Below, in pieces: positions 24,820 through 33,337 of a stretch of DNA of 64,000 bases. This stretch comes from UBA2882 sp964619485 (GTDB lineage Bacteria; Bacillota; Clostridia; Lachnospirales; Lachnospiraceae). The notes below the pieces were generated by a model. That model was not told the origin of the DNA. It searched no databases and saw only the letters and a list, made by a program, of their open reading frames with translations. Made by a program: the position numbers and the translations under genes. The stretch's first letter is position 1. Each line of letters opens with the position of its first letter. The DNA is taken from positions 1 to 64,000 of the forward strand of contig CAZUCI010000005.1 in the NCBI GenBank assembly GCA_964619485.1. Reading direction: 5' to 3'.

Positions 24820-24911
24820 TTCCTTTCCATGCCTCTGTCTGTTCCCTTTCCATGCCTCTGCCAATTTTCCTTGCCATGCATCAGTCTGTTCACTTTTCGT
24901 GCCTCTGCTCC
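24820..24911. repeat. Imperfect 22-24-bp tandem repeat, four copies
   Basis: Units at 24820-24841, 24842-24864, 24865-24888 and 24889-24911 share the pattern TTCC-TTTCCATGCCTCTG. The fourth copy lies inside the 3' end of the LysR gene and the others in the gap to the MATE gene, so the repeat seems to have expanded from the coding end. Confidence 0.7.
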
Positions 24912-25759
24912 AGCACAAATTCCACAAAGCGCCTTGCTGCAATGGGCATAATCTCCCAGTTTCTGTATCCGATTGCCACGGTCCTCTCCACCTTTTCCTT
25001 AAGTGGCAGAACAGTCAGACCTTCCTCGAACCCTTCCAAAACCTTTTCATAGATCATGGAAACTCCCAGTCCCTGTCTGACCATCGCCAAAATAGAATAG
25101 TCATCATAAACCTTGTATTCAATATCCGGTTCGCAGCCCTTCCTTCGAAACGCCTCCAAGGGCAGGCTGTAGGCTCCCTCATCCAACAGGATAAAGGTCT
25201 CCCTTGCAAGCTGTCTGATTGAAATTGTCTGCTCTTTTCCCAAAGGATGCCCCTCGGGAAGCACAGCCATCATCCGGTCTGTATACAGCTTTCTGATTTC
25301 GATTCCATCGACTGCCTCTGCACTCAAAAAACCAAAATCCACACTTCCCTCACGAATCCAGTTTGCGATCCCCGTGTACTCCCCCTGTGAAAGCACAAAA
25401 TGAACGCAGGGATACCTTTCCTTAAACTGATTCATAAGCTGTGGCAAAAGATTTCTGCTCACACTGGTAAAGGTTCCAATACGAATCGTGCAGTCCTCCA
25501 GCCCCTCCATCTCGCGGATTTTTTCCTCCAGGGCTTCCTCTGCACCGGCGACAGCCTGAATATAGGGAAAAAACTTTTTCCCATCCCCGGTGAGCGAAAT
25601 GCCATCCTTTTTTCGGTAAACAAGAACTGTCTTCATCTCATTTTCCAGTGTTTTGACCGTCTGTGAAACCGCACTCTGGGAATATCCAAGCTGCTCTGCC
25701 GCTCTGGTAAAGCTCCCTGTCTCTATTACTTTACAAAAAATTTCATGTTTTGAAATCAT
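24890..25759 (-). CDS. LysR family transcriptional regulator
   Basis: A protein of 289 residues. The N-terminal winged helix-turn-helix (about 1-60, FTRAAEQLGYSQSAVSQTVK) is canonical. It is followed by the effector-binding fold (about 88-285), with FGFLSAEAVDG and LLDEGAYSLPLEAF segments. GAGGGAAAA precedes the ATG. It is divergent from azlC across a 145-base promoter region, so control of azlCD is the simplest inference; the inducer is unknown. Confidence 0.92.
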   Translation of the reverse strand: MISKHEIFCKVIETGSFTRAAEQLGYSQSAVSQTVKTLENEMKTVLVYRKKDGISLTGDGKKFFPYIQAVAGAEEALEEKIREMEGLEDCTIRIGTFTSVSRNLLPQLMNQFKERYPCVHFVLSQGEYTGIANWIREGSVDFGFLSAEAVDGIEIRKLYTDRMMAVLPEGHPLGKEQTISIRQLARETFILLDEGAYSLPLEAFRRKGCEPDIEYKVYDDYSILAMVRQGLGVSMIYEKVLEGFEEGLTVLPLKEKVERTVAIGYRNWEIMPIAARRFVEFVLEQRHEK

Positions 25760-25808
25760 ACATTTTCCCTCTATAAGGTTTTCTTATGTTTGTATTATAA
25801 ATATTTGT

Positions 25809-25873
25809 TTTACTAATGTAAACATTTTTGTTATACTTTCTATTCGAAAAGTGAAGGCGATACTGATATCGCC
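25809..25873 (+). promoter_or_regulatory. azlCD promoter and palindrome in the divergent LysR-azlC region
   Basis: TTTACT (25809-25814) and TATACT (25832-25837) are 17 bases apart, pointing at azlC. Downstream, GGCGATA-CTGA-TATCGCC (25856-25873) is a near-perfect palindrome in the leader. The AT-rich spacer could host a LysR T-N11-A box. The palindrome may be an operator or RNA hairpin. Confidence 0.55.
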
Positions 25874-25904
25874 ACTATGATTTCAACATGACAAAAAGGA
25901 CAGG

Positions 25905-26663
25905 ATGATACCTATGACACGTAAAAAAGTATTTCGTGAAGGCATGAGGGATGGTATTCCTATTGGTCTTGGATATTTAGCAGTATCCTTCTCCCTGGGC
26001 ATTGCCGCAAGAATGGCCGGACTCTCACCCCTTCAGGGATTTTTAGCCAGTTTATTCAATAATGCATCTGCGGGAGAATATGCTGCATTCTCTCTGATTG
26101 CAGTAAATGCAACCTATCTGGAGGTTGCCATTGTCACACTCATTGCCAATGCCAGATATTTGCTGATGAGTGCCGCACTCTCCCAGAGAATGCCTGCCAA
26201 ACCATTTATCCACCGTTTTATTCTGGGGTTTGACGTGACAGACGAGCTCTTTGGTATCACAATTGCAAGAGAAGGCATCATCAATCCATTTTATACCTAT
26301 GGCGCCATATTGATTGCCGCCCCCTGCTGGGCCAGCGGAACTGCTCTGGGCATTATAGCCGGAAACCTGTTACCTGCCAGAATTGTCAGTGCCCTCAGTG
26401 TTGCACTTTACGGTATGTTTCTGGCAGTCATTATCCCGCCTGCACGCAAAAACAGAATTATTGCTGTTTTAGTTGCCATCTGCTTTGGACTAAGCTATGC
26501 GGCCTCTGTGCTCCCAGGTATTTCCTCCCTGTCCGGTGGCACCAGAACCATTATTCTGACTCTTGTTTTGGCCAGCGCTGCTGCCATTCTCTTCCCGGTA
26601 AATACCGAAGAAAACGCTTCTGACAGCTCTGTTTTCAGTAAGGAGGTTGCTCATGACGCATAA
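25905..26663 (+). CDS. azlC: AzlC-like branched-chain amino acid exporter, large subunit
   Basis: A membrane protein of 252 residues (or 249 from the ATG at 25914, which is better placed after AGGA) with several hydrophobic spans. The opening FREGMRDGIPIGLGYLAVSFSLG and the FDVTDELFGI motif are typical of AzlC. With AzlD it exports branched-chain amino acids or their analogues. The azlD gene overlaps its 3' end by 11 bases, indicating translational coupling. Confidence 0.92.
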   Translation: MIPMTRKKVFREGMRDGIPIGLGYLAVSFSLGIAARMAGLSPLQGFLASLFNNASAGEYAAFSLIAVNATYLEVAIVTLIANARYLLMSAALSQRMPAKPFIHRFILGFDVTDELFGITIAREGIINPFYTYGAILIAAPCWASGTALGIIAGNLLPARIVSALSVALYGMFLAVIIPPARKNRIIAVLVAICFGLSYAASVLPGISSLSGGTRTIILTLVLASAAAILFPVNTEENASDSSVFSKEVAHDA

Positions 26664-26967
26664 TATGTATCTTTATATTGCCACGATGGCACTGGTCAGC
26701 TACGCAATCCGCGTGCTCCCTCTGACCCTGATTAAGAAACCCATTCAAAATCGTTTCTTACAGTCGTTTCTCTACTATGTACCATATGTCACTCTGGCTG
26801 TGATGACCTTTCCAGCCATTATGGAAGCGACCGCGTCCCCAATTGCCGGTGCACTTGCCCTGATATGTGGTATTATTGCAGCATGGATCGGTGCAGGACT
26901 TTTTGAGGTCTCCGTCACCTGCTGCCTGGTTGTTCTCATCGCTGAATTTATCATTCCCCTTATATAA
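26653..26967 (+). CDS. azlD: AzlD-like small subunit of amino acid exporter
   Basis: A hydrophobic protein of 104 residues with about four spans and the family motif SYAIRVLPLTL near the N-terminus. The start at 26653 is supported by AAGGAGG 7 bases upstream; an earlier in-frame ATG is too close to that site. It partners AzlC and ends the operon before a strong terminator. Confidence 0.9.
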   Translation: MTHNMYLYIATMALVSYAIRVLPLTLIKKPIQNRFLQSFLYYVPYVTLAVMTFPAIMEATASPIAGALALICGIIAAWIGAGLFEVSVTCCLVVLIAEFIIPLI

Positions 26968-26971
26968 AAAC

Positions 26972-27008
26972 ACAGGCGGGCTTGAGGTATTGCTTCAGGT
27001 CCGCCTGT
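26972..27008. terminator. Terminator of azlCD
   Basis: The stem ACAGGCGG/CCGCCTGT has an additional inner CTTGAGG/GCTTCAGG-like pairing, directly after azlD. The T tract is poor because a tandem repeat follows. Confidence 0.7.
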
Positions 27009-27074
27009 TCGTTACTGCTAGTAATTTAATTCGTTACTGCCAATAATTTAATTCGTTATTACTAATAATTTAAA
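27009..27074. repeat. 22-bp tandem repeat, three copies
   Basis: Copies at 27009-27030, 27031-27052 and 27053-27074 share the pattern TCGTTACTGCYARTAATTTA. The third copy overlaps the stop codon and last residues (LNY) of the histidine kinase gene, suggesting duplication from that gene end. Confidence 0.9.
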
Positions 27075-28582
27075 AAGAAAGAAACCTCACAGCCCTCTCC
27101 CTTCCTGCTGTTAATGGAAATTTCGCCCTGATGAGCCTCCACGATATAACGACAGATGGAAAGTCCCAGTCCTGCTCCCGGTATCTGCATACTCCTTGAC
27201 TTTTCCGCACGGTAAAAACGGTCAAAAACATAAGGAATGTCCACCATCTCAATCCCCGGTCCATTATCCTTTACTCTGATATAAATTCGACGCTCCTCCT
27301 GATTTCTTGCACAGCAGAGTGAAACCCTTGCCGCTTTCTCTTTATCCATATATTTGCAGGCATTTTCCACCAGATTATAAATCACCTGACTGATTCTTCC
27401 CTGGTCAATCTGAACCAGAATATCCTTTTCTTCTCTCTCATATACAAACTGACAATTTGCTTTTTGGCAGAAAGCTCCCAGTTCTTCAGCCAGTCTGTCC
27501 ATAAACTCTGAAAAATAAATTTCCTGCTTCTCAACCTTTAACTGATTCAGCTGTGCGTTGGAATGATCTAATAAATCAGCAATCATATGATTCAGAACTT
27601 CTGTTTTGCGAACGATTGTCTCATAATAATCCTTCTTTTTGGAATCCTCTTTGATAATTCCATCCCTGAGAGCCTCTGCATGTGCCTGAATGGTGGTAAT
27701 CGGAGTGCGAAGGTCATGAGACATACAGGACATCAGCTCCTTCTGCTCCTTTCGCAGATTATTTTCTCTCTCCACCCTGCTTTTGAGTTCATCGCGCATG
27801 GATTCAAAACTGTAAATCAGGTTCTGTATCTGATTCTGTGGCCTGTCCTCCTCCCGCTCCTGCACAATCTGTCTGGAGTAATCACCGCCAATAATTGCCT
27901 GGGCTGATTCTGCCATCTGCTCCATCGGCACAAGCATGCGTTTGTGATATCGAAACAGGAAAAAAAGAAAGGTCACCAGGGTAGCTGTAAACCAGATGAA
28001 AAGTGGCAGAAAGCACAAAATTGCTTCCATCCCCCTCTGACCTGAAACCTCTGATTCCTTTACCCAAAAAACTGCAAACGAGGCTACCCTTCCTGCTTTT
28101 TCAACAGGAAAAACAACCTTTAAATCACCTTGATATTTCTCTGCGAAGGCATAATCAAACTGTAATTCTCTGGTCAGATTGACCTGCTCACCCACTGTAT
28201 AATCTGAAACATTGCTGAAGCTTATCCTTCCATCAATGCCAACCATATAACAATCCCGTAAAACAGAATCGTCTCCCTCCTTTATCGCAATGAGATCATC
28301 CTGTAACAGGATTCTGGCTCTGTTGTAGATCTCCTCTTCGTTTCCCATACCATAATGAGAAAATGCGAACCACAAACAGATACCAAAAGTGGCTGCATAA
28401 ATTAAAATGCAGCCAAATTCTTTTCTATTCAATCGAAATGTATGCTTCCTTTTCATCTCTTCCCCCACGAACCTGTATCCATTTCTTTGTCTATCTCTTT
28501 GTTCATTACTTTGTCTATCTCTTTGTCTATCTCTTTGTCTATCTCTTTTTCTATCTCTATGTCCGCCACTCTGCAGTCTCAC
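27062..28582 (-). CDS. Sensor histidine kinase
   Basis: An inner-membrane kinase paired with the response regulator gene just upstream. Numbering from the internal ATG at 28456 (464 residues): span 1 at about 14-34, extracellular sensor to about 145, span 2 at about 146-168, HAMP, then the H-box MSHDLRTP and ATPase motifs DNGPGIEM and GAGLGLSI. The longer form begins at a GTG (28582) that overlaps the regulator stop by 4 bases and has AGGAG five bases upstream. That adds 42 residues of RDRQ-type repeats. The ATG at 28456 also has GGGGGAAGAG. Both starts are plausible. Confidence 0.9.
   Translation of the reverse strand: MRLQSGGHRDRKRDRQRDRQRDRQSNEQRDRQRNGYRFVGEEMKRKHTFRLNRKEFGCILIYAATFGICLWFAFSHYGMGNEEEIYNRARILLQDDLIAIKEGDDSVLRDCYMVGIDGRISFSNVSDYTVGEQVNLTRELQFDYAFAEKYQGDLKVVFPVEKAGRVASFAVFWVKESEVSGQRGMEAILCFLPLFIWFTATLVTFLFFLFRYHKRMLVPMEQMAESAQAIIGGDYSRQIVQEREEDRPQNQIQNLIYSFESMRDELKSRVERENNLRKEQKELMSCMSHDLRTPITTIQAHAEALRDGIIKEDSKKKDYYETIVRKTEVLNHMIADLLDHSNAQLNQLKVEKQEIYFSEFMDRLAEELGAFCQKANCQFVYEREEKDILVQIDQGRISQVIYNLVENACKYMDKEKAARVSLCCARNQEERRIYIRVKDNGPGIEMVDIPYVFDRFYRAEKSRSMQIPGAGLGLSICRYIVEAHQGEISINSRKGEGCEVSFFLNY
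28485..28570. repeat. 12-bp tandem repeat in the kinase 5' region
   Basis: About seven copies of TCTTTGTCTATC (plus strand), some degenerate, encode RDRQ repeats in the long form of the histidine kinase. The period is a multiple of three, so copy-number changes would not shift the frame. Confidence 0.9.
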
Positions 28583-29262
28583 TGCTGCTCCTCTGCCACA
28601 AATTTATATCCCACACCCCATACGGTCTTAATGTAATCCATATGATACAGTGCCAGCTTATCCCGCAGCTTCTTAATGTAGACAGCGACTGTCCCTATAT
28701 CTCCGTATTCGTTCATTCCCCAGATATTTTCGTAAATCTGCTCCCTGGAAAAAACGTGATTTTTGTTTTGTATAAAAAAACGAAGAACCTCAAATTCTTT
28801 GGTGGAAAGCTCCACCTTTTCCCCGTCGAACTCCGCTTCATAGCTTTCCTCTCGAAGCACAATACGCTCCTGCTTCTGATTCTGCTCACTTTTTCCAAAA
28901 GAGCCATACCTGCGGCATTGTGCCTTTACTCTGGCAACAAGCTCCAGGGGACTGAATGGCTTTGTCACATAATCATCTGCACCGGCACCCAGGGAGATTA
29001 CCTTATCCATCTCTCCGTTTTTAGCCGAAAGCATGATCACGGGAATATCAGATTCAGTCCGAATCTCCTTCAATACCTCCACTCCGTTTTTGCCCGGAAG
29101 CATGATATCAAGGACAACCAGATCAGGATGAAACTCCTGAAACCTGTGCATCCCTTCTATGCCGTCAAAGGCAGACTGTGTTTCAAAGCCCTCCACCTTC
29201 AGGTACTCACACAAAACCTCAGCCAATTCTTTTTCATCATCTACAATTAATACTCTGGCCAT
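28579..29262 (-). CDS. OmpR/PhoB-family response regulator
   Basis: A protein of 227 residues. The receiver domain has the acidic pair in LIVDDE, phospho-acceptor D52 in VLDIMLPGKNG and the lysine in YVTKPFS. The C-terminal winged helix (about 130-225) has the ELSTKEFEVLRFF and VYIKKLRDKL signatures. It is followed with a 4-base overlap by the kinase gene. The ABC export genes upstream in the same direction are the likely regulated targets. TTAGAGGAAGGAAG precedes the start. Confidence 0.95.
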   Translation of the reverse strand: MARVLIVDDEKELAEVLCEYLKVEGFETQSAFDGIEGMHRFQEFHPDLVVLDIMLPGKNGVEVLKEIRTESDIPVIMLSAKNGEMDKVISLGAGADDYVTKPFSPLELVARVKAQCRRYGSFGKSEQNQKQERIVLREESYEAEFDGEKVELSTKEFEVLRFFIQNKNHVFSREQIYENIWGMNEYGDIGTVAVYIKKLRDKLALYHMDYIKTVWGVGYKFVAEEQQ

Positions 29263-29301
29263 CCCCTGCTTCCTTCCTCTAATCTATTTCCATCATCCTG
29301 C

Positions 29302-30060
29302 TTAGAATCCATGCTCCTTCAAAAAAGAGAAGACACATTTTTCTCTTTCCTCCACATCTGCTTCGCTGTATGGTGGCAGCGTCAGCTCTCCGTCAATTCT
29401 TCCATCTCTCAGATAAATAATACGATTCCCGCGAAGCGCAGCCTTCAGATCATGGGTAACCATCACTACTGACTGTCCCTCCTCATGTATTTTTGAAAAA
29501 ATATCCAGCACATGCTTTCCCTGGGTGGAATTCAACGCACCCGTCGGCTCATCTGCAAACAGCACTCTTGGATTGTTGATCAGTGCTCTGCAAATTGCCA
29601 CACGCTGTCTCTGACCACCAGACAGCTGCTCTGGAAATTTCTTTTCCTGCCCTTCCAAATCCAGTTTCCTGATGAGCTCTTTTGCTGTCCTCTCTGCCTC
29701 CTGCATGGATTTTCCGGTCCCGTAAACCGGACAGATAATATTTTCCATGACTGTCAGATCCGGAATCAGGTTGATATTCTGGAAAACAAACCCCAGCGTC
29801 TCTCTGCGGAAGTTTGCCATTTTCCGTTCTTTCAGCCGTGTGATTTTTTCTCCTGCAAATTCCACGTCTCCGCTGGTCGTTTCAAGCATTCCGCTTAATA
29901 CATACAGCAATGTAGACTTTCCTGAACCGGAAGCTCCCATAATGACCGTGAAATCCTTCTCCCTGATTTCCAGCTCCATATTTTTGATAACGTGATTGAC
30001 TTCCCCGTCACTGACATAGCTCTTACATAACATATCTGTTTTGATTATAACATTTTCCAT
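29302..30060 (-). CDS. MacB/LolD-type ABC transporter ATPase
   Basis: An ATPase of 252 residues (from MENVIIKTD; an ATG four codons earlier is too close to the ribosome binding site). It shows Walker A GASGSGKST, signature QLSGGQRQRVAICRAL, Walker B VLFADEPTGALN and the H-loop VMVTHD. The LNSTQG region and overall pattern match the ATPases that work with FtsX-type permeases in peptide export or membrane-stress responses. Its permease gene lies immediately upstream in the operon. Confidence 0.93.
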   Translation of the reverse strand: MENVIIKTDMLCKSYVSDGEVNHVIKNMELEIREKDFTVIMGASGSGKSTLLYVLSGMLETTSGDVEFAGEKITRLKERKMANFRRETLGFVFQNINLIPDLTVMENIICPVYGTGKSMQEAERTAKELIRKLDLEGQEKKFPEQLSGGQRQRVAICRALINNPRVLFADEPTGALNSTQGKHVLDIFSKIHEEGQSVVMVTHDLKAALRGNRIIYLRDGRIDGELTLPPYSEADVEEREKCVFSFLKEHGF

Positions 30061-30141
30061 TCTCTTATTCATCCTTTTCTATATTCAATCCATTGATTTA
30101 TCGAGTTTCTTTTCATTCACCCTGATTTCTCATAAGCAGAT

Positions 30142-32433
30142 CTATTCACTCATAATCTGTGCAATATGGTTTTTAAAAATTTCTGTTGCTGCCACACAGG
30201 CCGATGCGAGAAAAACAAGAAGCATCCCCGCATTGATGATCAACAGCGTCGCAGGTTCAATCACCATCTTATATTCCGCAAATCCAAAGGCGGACATGGC
30301 TAACACCATGACCTTGGGAAACAAAATAATGAAGGCCGGTACGGCTACTGCAATAGAGATCAGTACAACAATCGCTACATAAATACAGTTCATGGACAGC
30401 AAATGCCACGATGTGTATCCAAGGCTTTTATAAATGGTATATTTCTTTCTCTTTGCCACATTAGATGCGTAAATGATATAAAAAGCATTCAATGCACCAA
30501 TCAGAATTGTAATAATTACAAAGGGCTGCAGCGCTGCACGCTGAGGATCGCACACAACACCCATGATGGAGGAATACAGATTTTTACGGTCAATCACCTT
30601 AATATCGCCGCCATATTCCTGCTTCAGTTCTTTCATAAATGCTTCCTTGTCAGTCCCCGAATCCAAAGTAATGGAACATTGTGTATAAGAATAATCTACA
30701 TTGTTTTCATCTAAAAGAGAACCAAGAACCTTGACGCCCCTTCCAAGATTGTAAAATCCCTGATAGGTTCCAACCACAAGCAGATCCTTCTTACATTCAT
30801 CATTTAACTGAACCGTAAGGTAATCCCCCACGTCAATTCCAAACTCTTTTAAATAAATATTTCCAACCACAACCTCTTCCGAATTCTCAGGATTTCGACC
30901 TTTTAAAACTGGCATATCTATTCCCCTGTAGCTTTCCATTACAATGGCTGAGGTTGTCTGGTGATAGGGAATTGCAAATCCAAGATCATAATTTCTTTTT
31001 ACAGCCCTTTCCACCTGCTCATCCTTTTTTACCTCATCACAGATTTCATAAAACCGCTCTTTTGTTGTATTGCTCTCAATGGTCACATCATGTTTATCAA
31101 TCCCTAACCAATAATAATTTGTCTCCCCCTTGATCAGGTCAATATTCTGCAGACATACAATAGAAAGATTCACAATATATAAGCTGATGATACAGGTCAA
31201 AATTAAAAGTGCAGTATTCTTCCTGTCTCTTTTCATCATTCGAACTGCCATGGCTGCCGGCGAGAAATTAAACTTTTCCTTTTTGCTCTGTTTCAGTTTT
31301 TTCTTTCCAATTTCCTCATCATTTCCATTCAGTATTTCAACCGGTTTCATTTTTCCGATTCTTCCGGTCTCCCCAAACAGCATCAGAAACGCTGCAAGAT
31401 TGATTACAAGGACACAGGTGACAATCTGCCATAAGCCACTGATTCTGCCGTAGCCCCCGATATTTTCATAAACCCCTTTGATAAAGGAGTTGGAAAGCAG
31501 CGGAGACAGTAAGCCACCGACAACTGTTGCCGAAAAGATGATACTCATATAGAAGGTAATGTATATTCTCCGAATCTGCCCCGGCTGATAGCCTATGGTC
31601 TTATATATGGCAATTGTTCTTTTATCTTTTGCAAAGCAGTTTTTCACGATATAGCCTATAATCAACAGGATTGCAAGAAATACCACAGAGCTGATTCCCA
31701 GTAAAATTCCACCTAAAATAAGCTCGGTTAATTCCGCATTCATGATACTGTCATCCTTCGACCGGAAATATCCATCCATGATGCCATCGTTTTCTTTGGT
31801 ATATTCCCCAATCAATTCGTCACAGCTCACGCCTTCCTTTAAATTGACCGCATACACCTTTTTGATATTCATACCGTCAGGCAATTTCTGGACCAGCATA
31901 TCGCAGGTATACTGTGTTGCCGCAGAATAGATTTCCGCATAGGTCGCAGCAATTTTATAAACGTAGTTCTTTTCCCCCATTCTCACAGAAACAGAATCTC
32001 CCACCTTTACACCGACAGAAACTGCTATGGATTCCGGTAACAGACAGCTTTTTTCATCCAGATCATCCACGTTTCCGGAGAGAACCCGAATTTTGCCATA
32101 CACTCCTTCGTTCATTTGACAGACATCCAGAAACACATCCTTTTCCTGGTTTTCAAAGGAAAGTGCCGTAACACTTACCGCTTCAATTTCTGTAATCTCT
32201 TTCACACAGTCGAGTTTTTCCAAACGTTCTTTATACTGACTGCCTCCAAACCCAATCCTTGAATAAATCTTGGTATCCGGTGCCTCCGTTTCCTCCGCCA
32301 GCTCCTCATACACACTGGTGAGCGAGGTTAAAATAACTGCGCTTCCCGTAATCAGCGTGGCACACATGCCAACCACAACAAAAATCAAAAGACTTTGTAC
32401 TTTTCTTTTTCGAAATTTTTTCATCCACCACAT
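30142..32433 (-). CDS. FtsX-like ABC transporter permease
   Basis: A permease of 763 residues with two FtsX-type modules. One span lies at the N-terminus (about 15-37), followed by a large extracytoplasmic MacB-type domain to about 230. A cluster of three or four spans runs to about 360. A second span at about 405-425 leads into another external domain, and three spans lie at the C-terminus. This is the layout of antimicrobial-peptide or lipid-related exporters (mechanotransmission). It is the first gene of an operon with the ATPase, response regulator and kinase, suggesting self-regulated envelope defence. GGGAGAG precedes the start. Confidence 0.9.
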   Translation of the reverse strand: MWWMKKFRKRKVQSLLIFVVVGMCATLITGSAVILTSLTSVYEELAEETEAPDTKIYSRIGFGGSQYKERLEKLDCVKEITEIEAVSVTALSFENQEKDVFLDVCQMNEGVYGKIRVLSGNVDDLDEKSCLLPESIAVSVGVKVGDSVSVRMGEKNYVYKIAATYAEIYSAATQYTCDMLVQKLPDGMNIKKVYAVNLKEGVSCDELIGEYTKENDGIMDGYFRSKDDSIMNAELTELILGGILLGISSVVFLAILLIIGYIVKNCFAKDKRTIAIYKTIGYQPGQIRRIYITFYMSIIFSATVVGGLLSPLLSNSFIKGVYENIGGYGRISGLWQIVTCVLVINLAAFLMLFGETGRIGKMKPVEILNGNDEEIGKKKLKQSKKEKFNFSPAAMAVRMMKRDRKNTALLILTCIISLYIVNLSIVCLQNIDLIKGETNYYWLGIDKHDVTIESNTTKERFYEICDEVKKDEQVERAVKRNYDLGFAIPYHQTTSAIVMESYRGIDMPVLKGRNPENSEEVVVGNIYLKEFGIDVGDYLTVQLNDECKKDLLVVGTYQGFYNLGRGVKVLGSLLDENNVDYSYTQCSITLDSGTDKEAFMKELKQEYGGDIKVIDRKNLYSSIMGVVCDPQRAALQPFVIITILIGALNAFYIIYASNVAKRKKYTIYKSLGYTSWHLLSMNCIYVAIVVLISIAVAVPAFIILFPKVMVLAMSAFGFAEYKMVIEPATLLIINAGMLLVFLASACVAATEIFKNHIAQIMSE

Positions 32434-32508
32434 ATTCGTTCTCTCCCTGTTTTATTCAGCACTATCCTTCCTGCCTATAAGAGAAGTATAAAATATAAAA
32501 ATAAAATA

Positions 32509-32550
32509 AAAGTGCTGGAAATATTAAAAAATATTAATTCCCGGCACTTT
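32509..32550 (-). terminator. Terminator of the three-gene ABC exporter operon
   Basis: The stem AAAGTGCCGGG/CCAGCACTTT is followed by TTTATTTT on the minus strand. Its upstream arm overlaps the last codons of the permease gene ending at 32534. Confidence 0.75.
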
Positions 32551-33334
32551 CATATTTTGTAATTCCATAATTAAAAAAGGAATAGGCAATCACCCAGAAG
32601 ACAACAGCAATCACAACTTCCACGCCAATGGTCAGCAACCCGCTCTTTTCCATAAGGAAATAGCTTGCTGGCAAATAGGCCACAAACGCAAAGGGAACAA
32701 TAAAGGTTAAAATAAACTGAATTGGTTTTGCATAGATTTCCGTCGGATATTTGGCAAAGTCAGCCATTTCGTAGGCCACCTGTAAAAACGGTCCACTCCT
32801 TTTGATCCAGAATGCAAGCGTGGCAAAAAACAGTTTAATGGACGTATAGATGACTGCTCCTGCCAGAATCGATACAAAAAACAGCACTACATGTGTGGCA
32901 TCTACAATTAGAATTCCCTTTGACATCGAGAGAAACAAAAGAATAAATCCAACCAAAAGCTCTCCGAGTGCATCTGGCTGAAGCTTTTCACTGATAATCT
33001 GAAAAAAAACATTCATGGGCCTTAACATATAACGGTCAAATTCTCCATTTATGACCAGACGCCATGCGATCATCCAGATATTATCCGTAAACAGATGATC
33101 AATTCCCCTTGGAATCTGTGCAAACCCGTAAATAAAAATAAGCTGTGCCAGCGTCCATCCCTTCAGATTGGGAATCTGCCCAAATACCAGATAAAGAAAA
33201 ATAATTCCCATAATCTGTGTCAGGAAAAATCCCAGCAGTCCCATGAGAAAATCAACCTTCGACTGTACAATCATCTTGAAAAATTGTGAAATCAATACCC
33301 GGTAAAGTCTGGCATATCGTTTTACTTTTTTCAT
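32534..33334 (-). CDS. ABC-2 family permease (COG3694-like)
   Basis: A membrane protein of 266 residues with about six spans. The conserved stretch GEFDRYMLRPMNVFFQI in the first cytoplasmic part is typical of a permease pair that works with a COG4586-type ATPase. Substrate unknown. The gene starts 4 bases after the partner permease, with GGAGGATG upstream, and is the last of the operon. Confidence 0.85.
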   Translation of the reverse strand: MKKVKRYARLYRVLISQFFKMIVQSKVDFLMGLLGFFLTQIMGIIFLYLVFGQIPNLKGWTLAQLIFIYGFAQIPRGIDHLFTDNIWMIAWRLVINGEFDRYMLRPMNVFFQIISEKLQPDALGELLVGFILLFLSMSKGILIVDATHVVLFFVSILAGAVIYTSIKLFFATLAFWIKRSGPFLQVAYEMADFAKYPTEIYAKPIQFILTFIVPFAFVAYLPASYFLMEKSGLLTIGVEVVIAVVFWVIAYSFFNYGITKYESAGN

Positions 33335-33337
33335 GGC

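Noticed and set aside
28363..29250. 295-codon plus-strand frame opposite the response regulator and kinase start
   Set aside because: It is antisense to two clear genes and its sequence follows their codon pattern and the 12-bp repeat.
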